Positions 44,827-55,738 of a stretch of DNA of 64,000 nucleotides are shown one piece after another (the first letter of the stretch is position 1; every line of letters begins with the position of its first letter). A program made the translations under genes and the position numbers. The notes under the pieces were generated by a model. It was not told where the DNA came from. It saw only the letters and a list, made by a program, of their open reading frames with translations, and made no database searches. This stretch comes from Corynespora cassiicola (Eukaryota; Ascomycota; Dothideomycetes; Pleosporales; Corynesporascaceae): the NCBI GenBank assembly GCA_022059125.1, contig JAEUWY010000016.1, forward strand, positions 1,426,001-1,490,000, read 5' to 3'.

Positions 44827-47356
44827 ATGCCATCGCCCGTTACCGCTACCGCCTCCTCCGCCGACGACCCATCGCTCGTTCAGCAGCAGCAACACCACCA
44901 GCAGCAGCCGGGCGCGTCGCCCTTCCAGAACGGTGTCAACGGGGACGGCGCCGTCCAGCAGCCCGATGCCCTTTCTGCCAGCCTCGACGGCCCCGACACC
45001 GCGTCGGATGACAACAGCGCCATACGCGACGGCAAGCAAAAGGCAAAGGCTGTGCTTGCTGCCTCCGGCCTAAACATTGACTCGGGCGCTGCAGAGCCGT
45101 CCAAGGCGCGAGCAGAAATGGCCTCCCCGTCCACTGGCGACGTCCTCAATGGCGCGTCGCCGAGTCGCAAACGCTCGCGCTCCGGCTCCCGGAAGCCGTC
45201 GCAGACGCCCGCGCACGACAGCGCCGACGGCGAACAACACAACTCTAGCAATTACCTGCTGAATCGGACCGTCACGCGTGATCTGTTGAGCGCCGCCGCC
45301 GTGCAAGAGGGCATCAAACGCCAGGAAGATGTCATCAAGGAGCTGCAAAGAACACGTGCCTTCTATGAAGGCGATGTCTGGGCTGTGCGACAGCGAAACC
45401 CTGGCGAGGTGTTTGGGTTTGGGTATGCTGGCTATGGCAATGGCATCACCGACGGCCGCTTCATGCTCCAGTACCCCATGCACAGCAAGCGTCCCGGCAA
45501 TCGCAGGGCAAAACGACTGGTCATAACCAGGAAAGAGATGAGCGCACAAGCGGAACAAGTGGAAGAGCTGGTGCCCATACGGCTGGATATCGAATTTGAC
45601 AAGATCAAGCTAAGGGACACCTTCACCTGGAACCTGCACGATCGCTATACGAAGATCGATGTCTTCGCCGAAACTCTCGTGGAAGATTTTCAGATACCAA
45701 TGGAGATCCGCGCACCAGTGATGCAGCATATCAATCGCGAGCTGCAGGAACAAATCCAGGACTTTTATCCCTACGCATTTTTGGAGAATGATCCCCTCGA
45801 CCCGCACTTGCCATATTCCGCCCACAAGAACGACGAGATGCGCATACTCATCAAGCTGAACATTACTATTGGGCAGCACACTCTTGTGGACCAGTTTGAA
45901 TGGGAAATCAACAACCCACTTAACTCCCCCGAAGAGTTCGCGCGGCAAATGGCCTTTGATCTCTCATTATCCGGCGAATTTACAACCGCCATTGCTCACT
46001 CGATCCGAGAGCAATGTCAGATGTTCACAAAGAGTCTTTACATAACGGGCCATCCGTTCGACGGAAGGCCTGTAGAGGATGTGGATATTCGAGACAATTT
46101 TCTCCCATCCCCTCTCCCATCCGTATTCCGTCCCATGCAGTCCGCAAAGGACTACCAACCCTACCTCTATGAGTTGAGCGAAGTTGAGTTGGAGCGTGCA
46201 GAACTTTCTATTATGCGTGAACAGCGCCGGCAGAAACGCTCTGTTAATCGCAGGGGTGGACCGGCCTTGCCTGACCTCAAAGACCGGCAACGGACAGTCC
46301 GTACCCTGCTTGTATCCACGGTTCTTCCTGGCGCTGCCGAGACTATTGAGGAGAGCCATCTCTTTAAGACAACTCGCAAACCCAGAGAAGGTCGCCGTCG
46401 TGCTGATGATGACTCTGACGAATCAGAAAGTGATGATTCCTTGCCCGAGTCTCCAGCTCCTTCCCAATTAACTGGCGGAACGGCCCGCACCAGGGGAATG
46501 CGAGGAGCCGCCACGGCAGCTCAGGCGGCCATGAGGTCTGCCATGGGACGATCGGCAACTCCGGAGGTCTCTACTCTTCAGACCCACCACGAAACCCGAA
46601 CATCGTCGAGACAATTGCGGTACGAAGCACGTGAAGAGAGCGTCTCAGAGCCCACTACTCTTCTTGTCAAGCTTCGGATAACGCCTGCCAAGTTCAAAGA
46701 ATATCTAAAGAATCCAAAGGCCTTCGCAAAGCCCGCTTCTACTCCCGTCATGGCACCTGCGCCCACTCCTTCACGGAGCACACCCGGTGTCTCCAACTCG
46801 ATGCCCCCACCGCCATCTCCAGCAATGCCTCCGCGCTCTACTCCTGCGACGGCGGCACAATCTGCTGAAGCTTCACCCAAGGCACCATCAACGCCTACCC
46901 CTAGTCCTCAGAATCAACAACAGTGGCAGTACTATCCGGATGGCCGGGTAGATGCGCCATGGCCCATGCCTCCAGGCACACAGCAGGTGGGTAGTGATCG
47001 AATTCTTGTCTGAACATATTCCTAACCGGCTCCAGGCCCCTCCGCCGCCGTGGCTCATTAGCGCCCTCGAAGAGCTCCGCCAGAAGAACCCCGGGGAACG
47101 CTTTGAGGCTACCATGCGCTACAACGTCATCGATTCAAAGACGCTCCAAGCCGTCAAACTCGACACGTTGTCGACAAGCTCTAGCCTTCCCGCGGGATAC
47201 AAGGCCCAGTATCTGCCGCGTATCCGTTGCAACGACTGCCCGGGCAAGCTCTACAACTCTGGCCCCGGCCAGACTGCAGAGAACTTCCAGACACATCTCA
47301 ACAACCGCGCGCACCGGGCGAATGTGGAAAAGAGAAACGGAAAAGCCAGCTCTTGA
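44827..47356 (+). CDS. SNF5: Snf5/SMARCB1-family chromatin-remodelling subunit
   Basis: 826 residues from exons 44827-46986 and 47036-47356 (intron 49 bases, CCTAACC branch). Snf5 (or its RSC counterpart Sfh1) is a core subunit that contacts the nucleosome acidic patch in SWI/SNF complexes. The N terminus has a short polyQ/H run and a Ser/Pro-rich region. Two SNF5 repeats are clear: LVPIRLDIEFDKIKLRDTF, continuing as a repeat over about residues 255-310, and DEMRILIKLNITIGQHTLVD, over about 337-395. Downstream are Arg-rich and acidic stretches and Pro-rich linkers. Exon 2 holds a C-terminal module (PPWLISALEELRQKNPGERF, then a CNDCPG-type cysteine pair and a HLNNRAHR motif) resembling a degenerate zinc finger. 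Without splicing the C-terminal 106 residues would be lost. SNF5 versus Sfh1 cannot be decided by eye. Confidence 0.92.
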
Positions 47357-47970
47357 TGATTGCGGAAGGCGCTCGCGCTCCGGGCATATTTAACACTGGC
47401 GTTTTGAAAGAGGGCGAAGCAGGATGTATCTAATATGACGCCATTTGGGAATCATTCTTATTTGCCGGACCTCTGTACAAACTATCATCACTCTTCTAGA
47501 GCTTGGATTTCTGTGGGCGAGCGGAGCATGGGGGTAAACGTGTCTGCGGGGCGGCGTTTCATTTGTCGGCTGCATTCTGGAAAGAGATAGCCTGGCGCGT
47601 TGGATCACTGCCTTTTTGATCCTGGTTCTCGGCGTTCGTTTTGGGAAGCTTCGAACGACATCTGAAGAAAGAGCGGCGCGCCTGCCGACGACAACCTTCG
47701 ACAGCCTTCGATAGCTTCAATTGTATCCTTTTGCATATTCTTGACGGACGAGCCCGGCCGTCGTTCTGCCGCATCTTGTGCACCGCAACTCGACCTCCTG
47801 CTGCCTCCTAGACGGGCGTGTTCCGCATTAGCACTCCCATCCTTCGCTCGTACCCAGAGGCAGACTCCCTTCACCAAGCATCCCTCGAGGTCGTGTTCCG
47901 AGGCTCGCTGGTGCATCACGTGTTCGGTTCTCCACTTGCAGCCAACCTTACTAGCACCAGGCTCGTCACC
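47357..47970. other. Intergenic stretch before the secreted phosphatase-fold gene
   Basis: No gene is seen. An in-frame extension upstream of 47971 opens at a GTG (47818) and lacks any supported start. Confidence 0.5.
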
Positions 47971-48885
47971 ATGTTGTCGTCGGCCATCCACCGCTTGCTC
48001 TGGATATTCCTCATCGTCGCCATGAAGAGCCACGCCCAGATCCCGGTCAGGCTTCTCACCCACAACATCCGGTATGCCACAGCCGCACCGTTTATTGGTG
48101 AGAAGCCGTGGGAGGAACGGCGCCAGTTGCTCCTCAACGAGCTCTACTACAACACCCTCTACAATTCAGAATCGTTCATCTGCCTGCAAGAGGTCCTGCA
48201 TGTGCAGCTGGCAGACGTGATGGCAGGCCTGAATCGAGACGCGGAAGAATGGAGCTACATTGGGGTTGGGCGAGACGATGGCAAAGAAGCAGGCGAATAC
48301 AGCCCCATCATCTACCGAAGCGGAGTTTGGAAACTAGAGGGCTGGAAGACGGTCTGGCTGTCCGAAACACCTGACCGGCCGGGCAAAGGGTGGGATGCGG
48401 CTAGTGTCAGGATCGTCACCGTGGGGACGTTCCAGCATATTGAAAGCAAGAAGCAAGTGGTGGGCATGTGCACGCATCTGGATGACCAGGGAAGCATCAG
48501 CAGGGCCGAGAGCGCAAAGTTGATTCTGAAAGTCATTGACGAAACGACCAAGCCCAATTCCACCGCCACTGAGCCGTTGCCCGTCTTCCTTGGAGGCGAC
48601 TTGAACAGTGAGCCCTCGGGCTCCGCTTACCAGATCCTCAACGGCGCCAACTCGAGCCTTCAGGATGCAAAAGAGTTGGCGGGATGGAGATATGGGGACC
48701 AGAACACCTTTACGGGGTTCCAAGACAGTACCGAGAAGACGGAGATCGACCACGTGTTTGTGGGGCCTCGGGGCGGCGGAGACTGGAGCGTGAGGGGCTT
48801 TGCTGTGCTCCCGAACAAATTCGAGGACGGCGTCTACAACAGCGACCACAGGGCCGTGGTGGGAGACGTGGTCTTGAGTGTATGA
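47971..48885 (+). CDS. Secreted endonuclease/exonuclease/phosphatase (EEP) fold protein
   Basis: 304 residues, intronless, beginning at the ATG that opens a hydrophobic N terminus (MLSSAIHRLLWIFLIVAMKS, then HAQIPVRL). This is a likely signal peptide or anchor. EEP fold motifs appear in order: LLTHNIRYAT (Asn of the first strand), FICLQEVLH (metal-binding Glu), VVGMCTHLDD (His region), VFLGGDLNSEPSG (catalytic Asp and Asn), KTEIDHVFV and SDHRAVVGDV (catalytic Asp-His pair). The family includes DNases, sphingomyelinases and inositol phosphatases using a divalent metal. The WEERRQ and SAYQIL segments resemble the fungal extracellular branch whose substrate is not settled. All catalytic residues are present, so I expect activity. 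Confidence 0.85.
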   Translation: MLSSAIHRLLWIFLIVAMKSHAQIPVRLLTHNIRYATAAPFIGEKPWEERRQLLLNELYYNTLYNSESFICLQEVLHVQLADVMAGLNRDAEEWSYIGVGRDDGKEAGEYSPIIYRSGVWKLEGWKTVWLSETPDRPGKGWDAASVRIVTVGTFQHIESKKQVVGMCTHLDDQGSISRAESAKLILKVIDETTKPNSTATEPLPVFLGGDLNSEPSGSAYQILNGANSSLQDAKELAGWRYGDQNTFTGFQDSTEKTEIDHVFVGPRGGGDWSVRGFAVLPNKFEDGVYNSDHRAVVGDVVLSV

Positions 48886-49426
48886 GGGAGGGCTTAGGTA
48901 GCGCGGTGTGGCAGGCCAGGGGGCACGGGCTAGGCGGCTTGCTTTTGGGAGCCTGTGGGGCTCCGGCGAGACTATCAACTATTGCGGCGCCGGTGAGCTT
49001 TGCTAGCTGACGTTGGAGCTCCAATGGACAAAACTTGTTTACATGGCCTGGTAAAGTGCGGCACGTCGTCATCGTGAGCTTGGCCGTACCCACGCCGGGC
49101 GGCAGAGGAAGGTCGGGGGCATCGACGCAGCCCCCAGACGGCGGCGGCCAGGCGGGAACGGCGGGAACGGCGAGCTGGACGGAGCAGCGGCTTCGTCTGC
49201 AGCTCCCGCCCGCAGCACTGAGCAGCCCAGGCGTCCTGGTGCGGGCGGAATGGCAGCTGTCGGCGTCGCCATGTTTGTTGTCATTGGAAAGCTAAGCGAG
49301 AAAGAACCCCGCTGAGGGGCACGAATCTGAAAACACTAAGGTACGTCGTGGGTCCAAAACCACAGCGCTCTTCCTCTCGCACCTGTGCAGAACCTCAGTC
49401 CAGACATCCTACCCACCACCGTCACC
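48886..49426. other. Intergenic stretch, GC-rich
   Basis: Holds the 3' end of the EEP gene and promoter of the PA2G4-like gene. No gene is seen. Confidence 0.5.
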
Positions 49427-50961
49427 ATGGCCGAGGAAGCAGCTATTGGTAAGCACCACCGCGGGCCCCGTCGCGAGCTCTCGAGCAGCTTTCGCCGGCG
49501 CCGGGGAGCTCTGCCCCTACGCCAGCCAGTCACGCGTGCTAATTGCCCGGCGCAGACTACACTCTCGCCAACCCCGACACCTTGACCAAGTACAAGGTCG
49601 CCGCCGGCATCTCCGAGAAGGTCCTCAAGGAGGTTTCAGGTGCGTTGTGCTCCGCCAATGTCCATGATGAGCACCCCCCCCCAACGCGTGGGCTGACCGA
49701 GCTTAGGATGGTGTGTCGAGGGTGCCAACATCGTCGAGCTCTGTGAGCGTGGCGACAAGCTTTTGGAAGAGGAGGTGTCCAAGGTCTACAAGGGCAAGAA
49801 GGTCGCCAAGGGCATTGGCCACTGTACCACCGTCTCCCCCAGCTCCTACATCACCCCGTACACGCCCCTCAAGTCGGATACCGAAGAGGCCGCAACCACG
49901 CTGAAGAAGGGCGAGGTCGTCAAGATTCAGCTCGGTGCTCAGATTGACGGCTTTAGCGCCATCGTCTGCGATTCAGTCCTTGTCGGTGTCGAGGGCGAGG
50001 TCACCGGGCGTGAGGCCGACCTTTTCCTTGCCACCTACTACGCCAATGAGCTGCTGCTCAGGCTGATGATCCCGCCCGGCCTTGTTCCCCACGGCGACGA
50101 GGAGGAGCAGAAGAAGGCTGCTGCCAAGAAGCCCTATACCCAGACCCAGATAACCCAATTGCTTGAGAAGGTCGTTCAGGCTTACGGCTGCAACCTCGTC
50201 GAGAGCACCACCATTTGGCTTTTCGATCACAACGAGATCGAGTCCAAGAAGAAGATTATTCTCGCTCCTGGAGAAGGCGTCAAGGGTGAGGGTCTGCCCG
50301 AGGTTGGCGAGGCATGGGGCGTTGAGATGGGCGTCAGTCTGGGATCCGGCAAGGTCAAGACGATCAACAACCGTGCTACCTTGCATCGCCGCACAGCCAC
50401 CACCTACGGTCTCAAGCGCCCAACCTCGAGGCAGCTCCTCTCCGAAGTTGTCAAGAAGTTCGGTACCTTCCCCTTCTCCCTGAGGCAACTTGAAGACGAG
50501 AAAGCGGCCAAGGTTGGTGTAGTGGAGTGTGTTCGTGGAGGTGTGCTCCGCCAATACGAGGTCGTCGGCGACAAGAACAACGACCCTGTTGCTAGGCTGT
50601 TCACAACCATCGGTAAGTTTTCCCTGCCTCTCCCGACACTGCACCGTGAGGTCATAAGGGGCCCACATCATGTACAAAACTTTAGAATGGCGCCATCCGG
50701 CGGCATTCCAACTGTTCTTAACAGACTGCTAACTGTTCAACAGCCATCACTAAGAACGGCATTACCCGTCTGGCACAGCCTGTTGCTCTGGATTTGTCCA
50801 GGTTCAAGACCGACAAGAAGATCACTGACGAGGAGATCCTCAAGATCTTGGAGCAGCCAATCGGAAAGACATCGACCAAGAACAAGAACCGCAAGAAGAA
50901 GAAGAAGAGCGCTAAGAAGCCCGCCGCTGGTGAGGAGGAGGAGAGCAGTGAAGAAGAGTAG
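49427..50961 (+). CDS. Ebp1/PA2G4-like protein (curved DNA-binding protein, aminopeptidase P fold)
   Basis: 409 residues from exons 49427-49448 (seven codons plus one base), 49556-49639, 49707-50612 and 50744-50961; the introns are 107, 67 and 131 bases and phases close. The family is a pita-bread methionine aminopeptidase fold without peptidase activity. It binds ribosomes and structured or curved nucleic acid and acts in growth and ribosome biogenesis. Features seen are DYTLANPDTLTKYKVAAGIS, GANIVELCERGDKLL, the KVYKGKKVAKGIGHCTTVSP segment, and LLRLMIPPG. The FTTIAITKNGITRLAQP segment appears only after removal of intron 3. The C terminus is Lys-rich then acidic (KKKKKSAKK...EEEESSEEE), as in relatives. 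Without the last splice the C terminus would be frameshifted. Confidence 0.92.
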
Positions 50962-51991
50962 GCCCGAGGTCACAGTCAATCAACGAAAGGCCAGTAGGAT
51001 TTCTTCCGAGGGAGCTTCTCGCCGTCAATTGTATGGCGGATCATTGTTGTCAAATATGAAAAGAGACGCTCCGGCCAATTTGTACTCTATGATCAGTTAT
51101 CATTTATCCTGAGCTGTCCGCAGAGAAGCCAGGTCTAGGGTCAGATAGAGGCTTTAGTGGCCTTGAAACAAAAAACTCTTTTGGTCTCATCAAGTGCTTG
51201 TGTCGCTGCCGTGATGATTCGAAGTGGGGGGAGGGCAACGACAGCAATTCAGGGGTGGTGCGGTGGTGGTTCACAAGGCTGGCCCACCAGGTGAGCCGGG
51301 GCGCAAACAGCTTTTGTGTATATTGCCTGTTGACCTTGACAGTATGATGGGCCATGTGTCTACCTCGTCGTGTAGAAAGGTTGTGTCCGGGTTTTTTTTT
51401 TCTAAGCCTCGAGGACGGGGTGGCCTGTAGGCCGGCCAGGCGCTGCTGGCATTGCCTACTGTTATTGTGCCTCGCTGAAAAGGTCCCTAGTGCTATTATG
51501 TGATATTCAGCTATTGTTCCTATTGGCCTCGGTGGTCTTACAAACCTGGCGCGGCAAGGCGAATCCGAAGTGAAGGTGAAAGCTCGCGGGCAGAGGACTT
51601 AAAGCTCCCGCCTCCCCCGACAGCCAACCTTTTCCCCATCACCCCACTTGCAGCTTGAACCGAAAACCCCTTGGCACCCAATCCAGCAAGCCCTGGCCTC
51701 TTCCTGTCATTTCCTGCTTGCGCATTCGCGAACCCGAGATTGCGTTTGTTGTGCCCGTGACAAAAGGGTACGGGGGTTGCGGTCCGAGTGGAGTTCGCCA
51801 ATTTCTCGCTGCTCGAGACTCGTCCCTTTCCATAACTTACAACACCACACCCACCACCCGCGCTCGACCAGCCGGGATCGCACTTGGACCGCTATCTGCA
51901 CGTGAAAACCCCCAGATAGCACGCGTGGTAAGCATTAATTGAAGCCAAAGTCGCGTACAGCTCGCTCACAAATCGCAGCGCTCCCGCAACC
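50962..51991. other. Intergenic stretch before the PHD-finger gene
   Basis: One kilobase without a supportable gene. It holds the 3' region of the PA2G4-like gene and the CT-rich, CACC-rich upstream region of the PHD gene. A T9-T10 tract lies near 51392-51401. Confidence 0.45.
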
Positions 51992-54900
51992 ATGCCCGCC
52001 GCCCTCCGCAAGAGGGAGCGTGACGGCAAGTCTCGCAACAGCACGCCGTTCAACACGACTCCCCCGGACGAGCCCGCGCCGAACGCCGAATCCAAGAAAG
52101 AGAAGGTCCAGAGCTCGCTCGACAAATGGGTCGAGCCACCCATGGCCAACCCAACCTCGTCCTTTGAAGACGCGGGCTTCCAGCGCTCTGCCCTCTTCCA
52201 ACACCAGCAACCTCTCGGCGTCCCTCCGTCCGCGAAGATGAAGCACAAGGCGCGCGCGCCAGACGAGCTGAACGGTCGCCGTTCCTTCTTTGGCAGGAAG
52301 ACCAACACGTTCGGCGACGATGCCGCCTCCACGCCTGAAATGACGCCTGCTCCTGAGCTCGACCGCGAAGACTCGGAGCGCCACGATGACGACGAGATAC
52401 AAGCAGCGGTACCAGTCCACGGCGAGGAAGAGGATGACGACTACATACCCAAGAAGAGCAAAGCAAAGGCCCCGTCCTCAAAGGGTACCATCAGGGGCAA
52501 GACCCCGACCAACAAGACGCCGGCGCGCAGCAAGACCCCACTCAATAATGGTACCGGCAAAGTCTCTCCTGCTGTGGCACCATCTTCTGCGCAGGGCTTT
52601 GCTGCATCGGGAGACTCGTCGGATGAGGAGGTTGACATGGCCGCACAGCAGCGACTCCAGATTGCACTCAACGATGCCTGCCAGCGCGCCAACCAAAACG
52701 GCGATCCCCGTGTCGCGATAGCTCTTCGGGAAATGTGGCAGGTCAGCCACGAGAACCCGCGCTATATGAGGGCGTTGAACGGCATCATCCAGAGGAAGCC
52801 CACCATAGGTCAGCAGGACCGCTTCGCCAAATTCATCAAGATCGTGAAGAGACGAGAGAAGCTGGTTAGCCAGGGACAGCGAGAGCGTGAATTGAATGAG
52901 GCCGAGAGTGAGCCACTGCCGTTTTTGCCCGATCACAGTGATGCTGTTTCGGCCCCTGTGGAAGACGAAGTGGCCCCCTCCGACTCTGCATCCAATGCCG
53001 ATGCATCGCCTTCCCTCGCACCCCAGTCCCACCAAAGCCCTTCAACCAAATCTTCTACAAAGGGACGTGCAAAAACCGTATCCGATTCCCTCGACTCCCT
53101 GCCTACCGCCCTTGCTCTTCCTTCAGGCGACGAGCCGTCTCCACCCACCACTAGAGCACCTTCGAAATCACCGCGCAAGAAGGCCATGGTAAACGGCAAT
53201 GCCGCCTTGGGCTCACGAGACGCCAATGGAGATGATTCCACGGCAGTGCCAACGCCAGCGGCGAAGACGCCAGAGTCAGGCGCAGGTAGCGATTCCGACC
53301 TTTCTGATGTCAACGAGGAGATTGTTCAGAATGGGCCTCCCGAGCCCCTCAAAGTCAATGGCACCAAGCCTTCCAATGCTCCTGCTGTTTCAAAGAAGGG
53401 CCGCAATGCTGCTCTTGCACGTGCTGGCAAGAAAGCCAAAGCCATGGCGAAGGGTAAGTACGAGAAGAAGCAGCCCACTGCCGAAGAGCTCGCAGAGCAA
53501 CAAGAACTCGACAAGAAGCGCCAAGCTCTGTTGGAACGTCAGGCAGCCCACATGGAATACAACCCTCCAGTCTCTGACATCCGTTTTGACGACGAGATTC
53601 TAGAAACGGAGTCTTTGACCTCGTCTCAAATTGCGGTCGGTCCGCCTGTCGATGCTAGCCGGCCACGCCGTGCAGGCCGGGCACCGCGACAGAGCAATGG
53701 TACTGCCATCCAAGCCGTGTCATCGAAGCGCGGTCGTGGAGATAGCTCCAGGCTGCCGTCGCCAGTGGCTGACTCTACTGGAACGACCCGGCCCTCTACA
53801 CCCGTCCTGCCTCCCCCACATCAGTCCAGCAAGCGCGTCAAGCTCAACAATGGTCAAGCTGCTAGGATAAAGCGGTCGTAAGTACTTTTGATCATGTTGC
53901 TGTTGTTTATCTCTGTCACTTTGATGCATTGGATGCCAGTATCCGTTTCGGTGCAGGGATGCGGCATCCATTGAGCAAGCACTTTGCGTGTTTTCTCGTG
54001 TTTGCACCGTCATTTTGGACAGGAAATGTGATGAACAGTAACTAACATGTTTTATTCACAGGCCTATCAAGAATCGCGATGGACCCATCGCCGGCATTGC
54101 TCATAGTGGTGGTGGTGGCGGCGCGAGACACTCCGGCCCTGATGACAATGAGCCAGTAAGTGCCACTCAAATTCCCGCTGCACCCAACCGCATCTTCACT
54201 CCTTTCCTCCACCCAACCCATCAACACAACCCACACATTTCTCCATCCTCATCACACATGCTTCTCACAAACACCATTACGCCTTTAAAATTCCCATACT
54301 CGCCTCCGAGTTCGGTTTTGTCGTCTCCTCTAACATCATGCCAGGGCTCGCCGCCTGAGAGCGATGATCTCTGTGCTGCCTGCAAAGGCGCAGGCGAGTT
54401 TGTGTGCTGCGAAAACTGTCCACGCGTTTTCCACTTCATGTGCTGCGATCCGCCACTTGCCAAACCTCCAAAGGGCTCGTTCTATTGCTATGAGTGTACT
54501 GCGAAGCTGAAACTGGCCGAGGAGTCGGCCGCCGAAGTGCACACGCACCTCGCACCACTCTTCAAGGCCTTGGAGAAAACTAACACGCGCGCGTTTGCTC
54601 TTCCACCCGACATTCAGAATCACTTCGAAAATGTTTCCGCACGTGCCGATGGCTCTTACTTTGAGAACACCAAAAAGATTCCTTTGTAAGCTTCGACACG
54701 TTTCTATGGGTGACCAAGGCTAACGATGTTGTGTAGGGCTAAGAGCAGTGGCTATGGCTTCCAGAAGCCCGACTACTTCAGAGATGTGGATGCCGATGGC
54801 AAGGTCATCCTCTGTACCAGTTGCGGTCAGACGACGGGTCATGGTTCGAAAGAGAAGCGTGCGATGCTCAAGTGCGACTTTTGCGACGCGTACTGGCACC

Positions 54901-55738
54901 TCGACTGTTGTGATCCGCCACTTGCAAATCCGCCCAACATCAGCCTTGAGGCTTCGCAGCGTGACGCATGGAAATGTCCGCGACATGTCGACCATGATTT
55001 CCGCAGCGGCCGCGTCCTGCAGAAAGACCTCAACGATGATGATGTCCAGATGGCTGATGCTGACCTGGCCGATCGTGTCCTTCCTCGCCGCGTCCGCAAG
55101 CTTAAGAAACCCGAAACCGTCGATCCTACCTTCTCACGTGGCATGCGCAACAATGGCCTCATCGATATCATCAACGATCCCGATGACGATACCGACGGCG
55201 AAGGCAACTACGTGTTTCCTCGCGATAGAGATGAGTCGAAGGATATGAATTCTAAGATATATCGCGTCCCAGAGAAGGGTGTCATCCTTGACTTCATTAC
55301 GAAGATCAAAGGGTTAGTATCCAAATTCCATCCGACCAAGCGTCTTTCTAACATATCCTTCAGCAGCCGTGTCACAAAGCAGAAGAAAGTTCACGAAGCA
55401 GCCAAGCCTGCCGCTGGCCGCAAGACTTCTCTGCAGCATTTTGCAGTCCGCCCGATCGAGCAGCAACAGGCAGCTCTCAACCTCGCCAAGCTTGCACACC
55501 AGGAGCAGGATATCGGGATGGGCGGAATGGATGTCGATGCCCTCATCCTCAATCTGACGGTAAGACACCTCTTTGCCACAATTGCCTTGTTTGATCAGCG
55601 CTAATTCACGTGAAACAGGCCGAAGCCCCTCAGGATGTAGTGACCTCCATCGACAAGGCACCACCGCCACCCCTCGCTGCAAGTGAGCGCGATCAACTGT
55701 TGATGCTCCAGGAGCTCATCGCTCGCCGTCTCGGCTGA
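51992..55738 (+). CDS. Double PHD-finger protein, Rco1-like (Rpd3S histone deacetylase subunit)
   Basis: 1,070 residues from exons 51992-53877, 54062-54155, 54345-54685, 54737-55312, 55364-55559 and 55619-55738; the introns are 51-189 bases and all phases close to a TGA at 55736. PHD 1 begins about residue 668 with DLCAACKGAGEFVCCENCPR and has HFMCCDPPLAKPP. PHD 2 begins about residue 800 (LCTSCG...LKCDFCDAYWHLDCCDPPLA) and ends in WKCPRHVDHD. Tandem PHDs with two CCDPPLA-type cores and a long disordered N terminus fit Rco1, which brings the Rpd3S deacetylase to H3K36-methylated chromatin. Neighbourhood gives no further support. Residues 1-620 are Ser/Pro/Lys-rich with several KTP and SPR motifs. 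Intron 4 (55313-55363, 51 bases) is free of stops. Other PHD proteins cannot be fully excluded. Confidence 0.85.

Noticed and set aside
47818..47970. N-terminal extension of the EEP-fold protein
   Set aside because: Opens at a GTG and lacks an ATG; the downstream ATG at 47971 gives a proper signal sequence.
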